From GCA-2401155 sp045047085 (GTDB lineage Bacteria; Pseudomonadota; Alphaproteobacteria; Rhizobiales; Rhizobiaceae), in NCBI GenBank assembly GCA_045047085.1, contig JASFYT010000010.1:34461-98460 (forward strand): DNA of 64,000 nucleotides, read 5' to 3'. This document shows positions 44,133-51,469 of this stretch, piece after piece. Made by a program: the position numbers and the translations under genes. Below the pieces are notes generated by a model. It was not told the DNA's origin and did not search any database. It worked only from the letters and a program-made list of their open reading frames with translations. How positions within the stretch are numbered: the first letter of the stretch is position 1; every line of letters starts with the position of its first letter.

Positions 44133-45119
44133 CTAGCTTTTCTCCGCCTTTTCGAAGAAGCTGTTTAGGCGTTTCAGCAAATCGGTAACTTCTTTTTGTT
44201 GTTTTGCTTGCTGTTCGATTTGTTCGCGCATGTATTTTTGGTCGGTACGCAAATGCTGTACCATGCCTTGAATACCCTCAGCCAGATTGGCCATTGCAGT
44301 TGTTGCTTTTGAACCGCCACCTTCTTTTTGCAGATTGCGGGACAGATTTTCCAGCTCCAGCCGCATGCCGGAATCTCCTGTGCTGGTAGAAATTGCATCA
44401 ACGCGTACATCGGTGACGGAGGAGAGCCAGTTTTCAAGCTCGGTATAGAAGCGGGTCTGGGCCCGTCCGGCCTGTAAATCAAGAAAACCCAGAACAAGCG
44501 AGCCGGATAAACCAAACAGGGAGGAAGAAAATGCAGTCCCCATGCCGTCGAGCGGAGTTTTCAATCCGGCTTTCAGGGCATCCAGCACGTCATTGGCGTT
44601 GCCAGAATTGGGGTCGAGGGATTGTATTGTGTCGCCGATGGAGCCGATGGTGCCGAGCAGGCCCCAAAAAGTGCCTAACAGGCCGAGGAAGACAAGCAGG
44701 CCGATGAGGTAGCGCGAGGTATCACGGGATTCATCAAGGCGGTTGCCGATGGAATCAAGCATGGACTGCATGGACATGGTTGACAGCGATACGCTTTGCC
44801 CGGTTTGCCCAATAAGAGCTTTCATCGGTGCCAGCATAATCGGCTCTCGCATGCCGTCCAGTTCCTGCGCGCCTTCACGGAAAGAATTAACCCAAGAAAC
44901 CTCTGGTACCAGTCTCAAAACCTGTATCAGCGCCAAAAGGATGCCGCAGGCCAGTACAAATACGATCAGGCCGTTGAGGCCGGGATTGGTGACAAATGCA
45001 ACCGCAATTTGATTGTATAAAATAGCCACGAGAAAGCCCATGATAATCAAAAAGATTACCATGCTCATCAAGAAAATGCGTGGATTGGAAAGCCGCTGTG
45101 AATCAAATCGCCTAGCCAA
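44133..45119 (-). CDS. MotA/TolQ/ExbB-family proton channel protein
   Basis: 328 residues from a TTG start with GGAGGTAAGA before it. Membrane segments lie at about 15-38, 45-68, 140-165 and 195-215, with the family stretch FLGLLGTFWGLLGTIGSI. The C-terminal tail (about 245-328) is cytoplasmic, with a short coiled coil ending in QQAKQQKEVTDLLKRLNSFF. It is coupled to the OmpA/MotB-type gene. It is the partner channel of a motor that is distinct from Tol (already at 1390-5877). Confidence 0.85.
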   Translation of the reverse strand: MARRFDSQRLSNPRIFLMSMVIFLIIMGFLVAILYNQIAVAFVTNPGLNGLIVFVLACGILLALIQVLRLVPEVSWVNSFREGAQELDGMREPIMLAPMKALIGQTGQSVSLSTMSMQSMLDSIGNRLDESRDTSRYLIGLLVFLGLLGTFWGLLGTIGSIGDTIQSLDPNSGNANDVLDALKAGLKTPLDGMGTAFSSSLFGLSGSLVLGFLDLQAGRAQTRFYTELENWLSSVTDVRVDAISTSTGDSGMRLELENLSRNLQKEGGGSKATTAMANLAEGIQGMVQHLRTDQKYMREQIEQQAKQQKEVTDLLKRLNSFFEKAEKS

Positions 45120-45255
45120 AGTCTTACCTCCATAACCCGTGGATTTTGAAAATGTTAAATATCAAATCACTTGTGTGAAGCTAACCCGATACTTGGAGAA
45201 TTAAAACCTTGAAAAAGGCGTGGGTATGACTTTTACCGCTCTAGTAGTTTGATCA

Positions 45256-46038
45256 TCAGTTTAGGATTTCAAGTAATTTTTCATGCAAGCCGGAATTTGT
45301 AGCCAGAACAGTGTCTTGGTCGATCAAGTTTTTGTTGTCGGATGCAGTGGATATGTATCCACCAGCTTCGCGCACAACGATAGCGCCCGCGGCGACGCTT
45401 TCGTAGCTGGTGCCACTTTCAAAATGGCCATCAAGGCTGCCTCTTGCAATATCGGTGAGGCTCAAACAGGTGCAGCCAAAATTTCGGACACTTTCTACCT
45501 GACCAAGCAATTGGGCGTGAATTTTGAGATAATCAGTTTTTGCCGACTTATCGGAAGATGTGTTATCGGCGCCGATCAGGCAATCAGATAAATGGCGTCG
45601 ATTGGCAACGCGCAATCTGCGGTCGTTCTGGAATGCGCCTGAGCCGCGCTCGGCTGCATATAAGTCATCGAGTGCGGGATTATAGATAACCCCGGCAACG
45701 ATTTGGCCTTCGCGCTCCAAAGCGATTGAAATACCGAAATAAGGTAGCGCATGGGCGAAGTTGGTTTGACCGTTTAGCGGGTCCACAATCCAGCGATTTT
45801 GTTTGTCACTGCCGATTTGTTCAACCGTACCTTTGATCATCATGCCGAAATCAGGGCGAGCCTTGGAAAGCTGTTCGCGGATAATTTTTGTGGCATTTTT
45901 GGCAGATTTCTCGATGAATTCTCCCGGCCCTTTGATCGAGACTTGCAAATTTTGCACCTCGCCAAAATCGCGAGAGAGAGATCTGCCAGCGCGGAAGGCT
46001 GTTGTTGTCATAATTTGCAGGAGTGCTGAACGCGCCAT
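45256..46038 (-). CDS. SuhB-like inositol monophosphatase family protein, probably inactive
   Basis: 260 residues with the whole fold: N-terminal helices, RWIVDPLNGQTNFAHALPYFGISIALE, AGVIYNPALDDLYAAERGSGA, and AAGAIVVREAGGYIS. The metal-binding carboxylates are mostly gone. The EE pair expected near residue 69 reads KG, DPLDGTTNF reads DPLNGQTNF, the Asp of SKAD reads Ala, and the Asp of WDxAAG reads Ser. The place next to efp is that of the active SuhB in relatives, so this is the ortholog with lost catalysis. SuhB in E. coli has a non-enzymatic role in transcription antitermination, which could explain retention of the fold. Confidence 0.85.
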   Translation of the reverse strand: MARSALLQIMTTTAFRAGRSLSRDFGEVQNLQVSIKGPGEFIEKSAKNATKIIREQLSKARPDFGMMIKGTVEQIGSDKQNRWIVDPLNGQTNFAHALPYFGISIALEREGQIVAGVIYNPALDDLYAAERGSGAFQNDRRLRVANRRHLSDCLIGADNTSSDKSAKTDYLKIHAQLLGQVESVRNFGCTCLSLTDIARGSLDGHFESGTSYESVAAGAIVVREAGGYISTASDNKNLIDQDTVLATNSGLHEKLLEILN

Positions 46039-46089
46039 ATTAAATACCGGATTTAGGTTTTTGTTGAGTTTTTGCGAAACTGACCGAAA

Positions 46090-46653
46090 TTAGTCGGCGC
46101 GCTTCACATAGGTTACTTCATTGGTGTCGACGATAATGCGTTCGCCAGCTGAAATGAAGGGTGGAACCATCACCCGCAGGCCATTTTCCATCACGGCAGG
46201 CTTATAGGACGAAGATACCGTTTGACCTTTCACAACAGGATCGGCTTCGGTAATTTCCAGCGTTACGTAATCTGGCATTTTGATGCTGATTGGTCTTTCT
46301 TCGTGGCTCTCTACAGTGACTTTCATGCCGTCCTGTAAAAAGGCAGCGCGGTCGCCAACGAAATCTTTTTGTAGTTCCAATTGCTCATAGGTTTCATTAT
46401 CCATGAAAAACAGAGTGTCGCCATCGGCATAGAGGAATTGATAATCTGTCTGTTCCAACCGAACCTGCTCGATAGTCTCGGTGGCACGAAAGCGGGTATT
46501 GCTTTTGGTACCATCGATCAGGTTTTTCATTTCCACCTGATTGAACGCGCCGCCCTTGCCGGGTTTGACAGCATTGGTTTTAACCGCCAGCCACAAGCTA
46601 CCATTATGTTCAATAACGTTGCCGGGTTTGATTTCATTGCCGTTGATTTTCAT
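46090..46653 (-). CDS. efp: Translation elongation factor P
   Basis: 187 residues from the ATG at 46653 (MKINGNEIKPGNVIEHNG); the frame is open 29 codons further, but those residues are not part of EF-P. It has the three beta-barrel domains. The loop that enters the ribosome reads KPGKGGAFNQV, with Lys as the residue that would be modified. It relieves stalling at proline runs. It is followed on the same strand by the suhB-like gene. Confidence 0.96.
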   Translation of the reverse strand: MKINGNEIKPGNVIEHNGSLWLAVKTNAVKPGKGGAFNQVEMKNLIDGTKSNTRFRATETIEQVRLEQTDYQFLYADGDTLFFMDNETYEQLELQKDFVGDRAAFLQDGMKVTVESHEERPISIKMPDYVTLEITEADPVVKGQTVSSSYKPAVMENGLRVMVPPFISAGERIIVDTNEVTYVKRAD

Positions 46654-46768
46654 TGGAATATCTCTGGTTTTTAAATGGATTACATGTTTGCTGGTTCGGG
46701 CATTTCGCGCCAAAGAGCACATTAGCCGCTTCAAGACCACAAATTGAGGTTTGTTGCAAGTCCTGAGG

Positions 46769-47530
46769 CTAACTGAATTCTGTCAGTATCCTGCTGCAGG
46801 CGGCAGAAATAGCCAATACTCGGATGAGATCCCAGTGAAATTTTAGTAGTAATATTCCACAGAGCAATGAAAGAACGATCACCTGCCCATCAAGCGAAGC
46901 AATATCCGGTTGCCATAGGGTGATGAGGCCGTATTTTTGCGGTGTTACTGTTTTGAAAAAAAACATGCAGGCCAAACCAGACTGACAGGTTGAGAATGAC
47001 CCCGACAACTGCAGCGGTTATTGCAGACAGCGTTCCACCCAATTGAGGTTGTGCCGAAATCCAATCAATATAGGGCGCACCTGCAAATATCCAGAGAAAG
47101 CACGGAACGAATGTTACCCACAAAGTGACGATTGCGCCGATCATTCCGAGTAGAAATCCACCCTCGCGAAAGGCAGCAATGAAGCCGACAAATTCGGTGA
47201 CCAGAATTAGTGGCCCCGGCGTGGTTTCGGCCAATAGCCAGCACAATCAATACTCCCGGCAATACGAACCACAAACCAGCGATTAGGCCTCCTAAAACAC
47301 CGTGCAACTCGCCACACGGAATTGGTGGCGGGTTGCATGGCTTCGGGGCCGGGGAGCAATATGCAAAAACTGAGCGCGTTGAGAAATTGTTTCTCGCTTA
47401 ACCAGTTTTTATCCTCGACGATGATGCGGTGCATCAGCGAAATTTGAGCTGCCGGACCGCTAAATGACAGGAAGCCAATTTTGGCGAAGATGCCGAACAC
47501 TTCCTTGAGCGGGATGGATTGGTTGCTCAT
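46769..47530 (-). pseudogene. chrA: Chromate transporter ChrA, decayed
   Basis: Three frames must be joined. The N-terminal part (47530 to about 47320) reads FAKIGFLSFSGPAAQISLM and LLPGPEAMQPAT. A second piece reads HGVLGGLIAGLWFVLPGVL. The third starts at LAETTPGPLILVTEF and runs to FVPCFLWIFAGAPYIDWIS; a fourth shift leads to the C-terminal WQPDIASLDGQVIVLSLLCG. Between the VLPG and LAETTPGP parts intact ChrA has roughly 150-170 more residues, so there is an internal deletion of about 500 bases as well. It abuts the chrB remnant. Confidence 0.88.
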
Positions 47531-48271
47531 GATTTGTTCAATGACGCAGGCCAGTCGTGACCTTCACTAACCGCATCACGCGCCCAGCGATAGAATGCAT
47601 CGTAGAGTAGCATGTCCGAGCCCAACTGTTCGAGATCATCGCGATACATACGCGAGAGATTGAGGGATGCAGCCACCAATCCTGCCGATTGAGGTGTCAA
47701 ATCGTGGTGATTGGTATCCGCTCCATGAATAATTTCCGCAAGGCGTTTGAGTGGTTCGGTCTTCAGCACAAATTCTTCAATCATCGTATCAAATGTACAA
47801 CGTTCAGGACTTCCGATGGCGCTATGAACAGGAATTGTGCTTTGCGATCGATGAAACGTCGAATGAACCACGGATAGGCGATCGATTTTGGGTTGCTGCC
47901 TGGTGACCCAGACCGAGCGTCCGTCGTTATTTCGTTTTGGAATTTTATCAGCTGGAACAAGGGGTTGATTTGCGTCGCACCAACCCCAATTTCCGCCTTC
48001 CAGAAACTCAGCAGTGATGCCGCAATCGCGCAGGATTGCGGCAGCTCCCTGATTGAGTTTTAACCCTTTTGACGAACAATGACGACGCGTTTTCCCTGTA
48101 AGGACAGGGCAAGGTGGCTATTTCGCCAAAGGGTTGGCGAAAAGCTGATGGAATGAATCTGGCATCAAGCTCAAAATCCTCATCAATGCAGATATCGATA
48201 ATTACTGGTGAATCTGGCAATCCGATGAGGCGTGATAGTTGAGATACGGTTATTTGTGTTGGAGACGGCAT
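47527..48271 (-). pseudogene. chrB: Chromate resistance protein ChrB with N-terminal rhodanese domain, decayed
   Basis: The rhodanese-like start reads MPSPTQITVSQLSRLIGLP and onward. The frame breaks near 48060 (RQKG then LKLNQGAAAILRDCGITAE in another frame) and again near 47885, after RQQPKID, where AYPWFIRRFIDRKAQFLFI continues in a third frame. About 25 codons are then missing before CTFDTMIEEFVLKTEPLKRL, which is in frame to the end (DAFYRWARDAVSEGHDWP). So at least three lesions. In intact form it regulates or aids chrA. Confidence 0.88.
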
Positions 48272-48393
48272 GGCGTCCTCCCTCCTTGATTTACAAGGTG
48301 AATTGGACGCGAAATTTTGGCTGACGCCTCACGGGGTAATCGCAAACCCCATGCTTACTAAGTCGCAACTTTTATGGAGATTGCCAATATGAA

Positions 48394-49395
48394 CTAACGT
48401 GCATGCCAGTGGTTTGCAGCTTCCATTGCTATGGCGCGGTCTTTTTGGCTGATGGATTTCAAGAAATCATCGAGCCAAAAATCTACATGGCCTGCGCGGC
48501 GGGCTAGGATGTACCATTTTGCTGCTTCGGCCGCATTGGCCTTGACACCCAAGCCCTGTGCCAGCATGCGGGCGAGGCGGTTTTGGGCGATTACATTGCC
48601 GCTGAATGCGGCGCGGCGAAACCATGCTACGGCGGATTTTTCATTCTTCTCGCCACCCTTGCCGATGGCAAGTTGGATTGCCAGTTCGATTTGAGCGGTG
48701 TCAACACCGCCACGGGCAGCGCGGATCAACCAGAAGCGGGCGCTTTTGGGGTCTGCTGCTGTTTGTCCCAAGCCGCTGGCATAAATTTGTGAGAGGGCAT
48801 AATAGGCGTCAACGACGCCTGCGCCGGCAGATTTTTCCAGATAGGGCAGGGCGATGGCAAAGCCTTTTGAACCTGGATTTTTGTTGATTATCTGCTGGGC
48901 GAAATTAAACATTGCAACAGAATGGCCGGCATTTGCGGCCTGTTCCATCAGTTTCATTGCGCGGTCATGATCTTTTTTTATGTATTTGCCATTCAATAAT
49001 TTTACAGCAAAGGAGAATTGTGCCTCGCGATTGCCAGCTTTGGCTGCGATTTCGTACCATGCCGTTGATTCTTTGCGGTCGCGTGCAATGCCTAATCCTT
49101 TGTCGTATAATTCTGCAATTAGAGTTTGGGCAGCAGGATCGCCAAGATTTGCGCGCGGCAATGCCAGTTCGAATGCAGTTAGATATCGTCCACGCTGAAA
49201 GGCTCCATAGGCTAGATCCAGTTGGCGAGGCTTTTTGATGTCATCAGCCTTGCTTGTTTTTGTATCCGGCAGCGTAGTCTGGCTATGGGCAAAATTGCTC
49301 GCACCAGTGAAAATAATTGCCAAGAAAATTATCGGCAATATGAATGCAAATATACCCTTTAAGTTTGGTTGATATGAGACCTTAAGCGCAATCAC
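48394..49395 (-). CDS. Sel1-repeat protein, exported
   Basis: 333 residues. A signal or anchor helix lies at about 14-37 (IFAFILPIIFLAIIFTGASN), and the rest is a row of Sel1-like repeats from about 60 to 315 (AAQTLIAELYDKGLGIARD, then AQFSFAVKLLNGKYI, and others). Such repeats mediate protein contacts in the envelope. Its ATG overlaps the stop of the ThiE-like gene (ATGA), so the two are translated together. Confidence 0.82.
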   Translation of the reverse strand: MIALKVSYQPNLKGIFAFILPIIFLAIIFTGASNFAHSQTTLPDTKTSKADDIKKPRQLDLAYGAFQRGRYLTAFELALPRANLGDPAAQTLIAELYDKGLGIARDRKESTAWYEIAAKAGNREAQFSFAVKLLNGKYIKKDHDRAMKLMEQAANAGHSVAMFNFAQQIINKNPGSKGFAIALPYLEKSAGAGVVDAYYALSQIYASGLGQTAADPKSARFWLIRAARGGVDTAQIELAIQLAIGKGGEKNEKSAVAWFRRAAFSGNVIAQNRLARMLAQGLGVKANAAEAAKWYILARRAGHVDFWLDDFLKSISQKDRAIAMEAANHWHAR

Positions 49396-50069
49396 ACTTC
49401 AGCCTCTTCAAACTGTGGCGCGTGATCCTCAAGCAATTGGTTGACCAGGACAACGGCTGCTTTTGGCCCGTCTGCATGTTCAAATACGGCCTTGTTCAGG
49501 GCGACAAAATCTGCACCGCTGGCGGCACATTCAATGACGCTGTCAATTTCATTGCCGCCCATGATTACGCATGGGGTCTCGATCAGTTTTGACCACCAAT
49601 CAGCCAGTGCAATATTTTTGCGATGGGGCACGGGTTTGATGTCACCTTTTAGTTTTCCAAAAAACACGAAGTCGGGGCGTCGGTCGCCTATTTCCAGTGC
49701 TCTGTGTCGATCTTTTATTCCGCCACATCCTACAATTTTATGTGGCGAAAAGCAGGCAATTGCATCTTCAAGCACTTCGAGACCACCGGAATCAACAAAA
49801 ATTCCATCTGCTTCAGAGCGTCCGGCGACTTGTGTGTCGGAAGCCACCAATACAGCAATTTCTTTTTGCTGGGCGATGGCTACCCACTCCTTGCAAATAT
49901 CAGCAAAAGTACCGGGGTCTGCTTCGTCAGCCATGATCACAAGACTGGCGATATCTCCGCCCTCAAGTGCCGTGCAAAGCGCTTCGCTGGTGCAGGTAGT
50001 GGCCGAGGCTATGAGAACCAATCGACAGCGATTGATTTCTTCGTTTGATTGGTTATTTGATCCGTCCAT
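49392..50069 (-). CDS. Thiamine-phosphate-synthase-like TIM barrel protein
   Basis: 225 residues from the ATG at 50069; the frame is open to 50180. It has the ThiE/TenI barrel pattern: RLVLIASATTCTSEAL, DGIFVDSGGLEVLEDA, KIVGCGGIKDRHRALEIGD, and PDFVFFGKLKGD. The usual ThiE active-site signature is weak or absent, so thiamine synthesis is doubtful; it may be a paralogue with another ligand. It is coupled to the Sel1 gene. Confidence 0.65.
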   Translation of the reverse strand: MDGSNNQSNEEINRCRLVLIASATTCTSEALCTALEGGDIASLVIMADEADPGTFADICKEWVAIAQQKEIAVLVASDTQVAGRSEADGIFVDSGGLEVLEDAIACFSPHKIVGCGGIKDRHRALEIGDRRPDFVFFGKLKGDIKPVPHRKNIALADWWSKLIETPCVIMGGNEIDSVIECAASGADFVALNKAVFEHADGPKAAVVLVNQLLEDHAPQFEEAEV

Positions 50070-50257
50070 TGGTTCTTGCTTTCGGTCTTTCTTTTGTTTC
50101 TCTGCTAGTCTCTCGCATTTTTGCAGTAAGATAGCCCTGTTATTTGGTTTCTGTTTCTGGCATGAAAGCGAAAAGGTCAAGCATGCAAGTTTTTAATGCT
50201 TAACCGGAATTGATACCGTTTAACATCTACCTAGCCTTATTCCATCTGGTATTTTTC

Positions 50258-51022
50258 ATGCTGACCGACTGGACATTCTATTCATTTGCGATTCCAGCCG
50301 TCCTGCTCACCGGAATTGCTAAAGGTGGGTTTGGGGGCAGTCTTGGTATGCTGGCGACGCCTATTATTGCGCTGGTAATTTCGCCGGTGCAAGCTGCTGC
50401 TATTATGCTGCCGATCCTTATTCTGATGGATATAATTGGTTTGATCAACTATCGAAGCAAAGTTGATTGGTCGATTATTCGCCAAATGCTTCCCGGTGGT
50501 TTGTTGGGTATTGGGATTGGTTGGGCAACTGCTTCGATTGTATCTGAAAATATGGTGCGGCTATTGGTTGGTATGGTCGCTATTATTTTTGCCATTAACA
50601 TGTTTGTGCGTGAATTACGCAAGATGGGAGCGCAAGAGCGCAACGGCTTGCTGGCAGCGATGTGGGGTACGGTCTGCGGCTTTACCAGTTTTATATCCCA
50701 TGCGGGTGGGCCTCCGTTCCAAGCCTATACCTTGCCATTAAAAATGGACAAGATGATATTTGCAGGGACCAGTATTATGATGTTCTCGATCATAAATGCG
50801 GTGAAATTGGTGCCATATTTTGCCCTTGGCCAGTTTACAACAGACAATCTCTTCGCATCCTTCACACTCATGCCTGTAGCGTTTCTTGCGGTGTTGTTGG
50901 GTGTGTGGCTGACTAAACGGGTGGCGCAGGATATCTATTTCCGACTGACCTACATCTCAATGTCCATCATTGGAGTTAAATTGCTTTGGGATGGCATTAT
51001 CGGAATTGCGTTTACGACATAA
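50258..51022 (+). CDS. TSUP-family (TauE/SafE) anion permease
   Basis: 254 residues from the ATG at 50258; a TTG at 50210 would add 16 residues. About seven or eight membrane segments are seen. The family motifs are GIAKGGFGGSLGMLATPI in the first third and ISHAGGPPFQAYTLPL in the middle. Members export or import sulfite, sulfoacetate or other small organosulfur anions; the substrate here is not known. It is divergent from the ThiE-like gene. Confidence 0.85.
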   Translation: MLTDWTFYSFAIPAVLLTGIAKGGFGGSLGMLATPIIALVISPVQAAAIMLPILILMDIIGLINYRSKVDWSIIRQMLPGGLLGIGIGWATASIVSENMVRLLVGMVAIIFAINMFVRELRKMGAQERNGLLAAMWGTVCGFTSFISHAGGPPFQAYTLPLKMDKMIFAGTSIMMFSIINAVKLVPYFALGQFTTDNLFASFTLMPVAFLAVLLGVWLTKRVAQDIYFRLTYISMSIIGVKLLWDGIIGIAFTT

Positions 51023-51079
51023 AATTTGGTTGATGAACGGCCGTAAACTAAAGTGGAATGCGGCCGCTCGTTTTAGGCT

Positions 51080-51259
51080 CTAATTGAGTGGGCCGTCCGT
51101 TTTTAACTGTTCCAGAGTGTCTTTGATGTGAAGTTTTTGTCGTTTTAAATCAGCGATTTCATTATCGTCCGATCCGAGATGTTTGAGCTTTTCTAACAAT
51201 ACGTCTTCCAGTTGCTGGTGACGTTGCTCAAGGGTTTCAATTCTGGCCTGTACTGCCAT
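51080..51259 (-). CDS. DUF465 small helical protein (YdcH-like)
   Basis: 59 residues: MAVQARIETLEQRHQQLED, then LLEKLKHLGSDDNEIADL, then KRQKLHIKDTLEQL. Two helices form a coiled-coil hairpin, the pattern of the DUF465 family, which is common in alphaproteobacteria. GGAGG lies 10 bases before the ATG. Function unknown. It converges with the TSUP gene. Confidence 0.88.
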   Translation of the reverse strand: MAVQARIETLEQRHQQLEDVLLEKLKHLGSDDNEIADLKRQKLHIKDTLEQLKTDGPLN

Positions 51260-51469
51260 TCAATGTACCTCCATCGTGTTTTCATACGAGTTCAGTGAAT
51301 CATATTTTATCAGAATTGTCGAATATAGGCCATGGTACCCTTGGGATAACCTGTAAAATGGCCTGTTTGATTGAGGTCCTGCTGGAAATGTTTTCGGGAT
51401 ATCCGCAATGGAAACTCAGTAAATCAGACCCGTCGGTGCCAAGAATCGAATCATTCTATCTTGTAAATT

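Noticed and set aside
43103..45119. Zorya-type defence genes (ZorA/ZorB resemble MotA/OmpA-type pairs)
   Set aside because: No ZorC, ZorD or ZorE is next to the pair; both flanks are housekeeping genes (efp, suhB-like, FAD dehydrogenase).
45120..45255. Small RNA of the suhB/mmgR type next to the suhB-like gene
   Set aside because: No stable hairpin with a T-run and no pyrimidine-rich loop could be found by eye in this gap.
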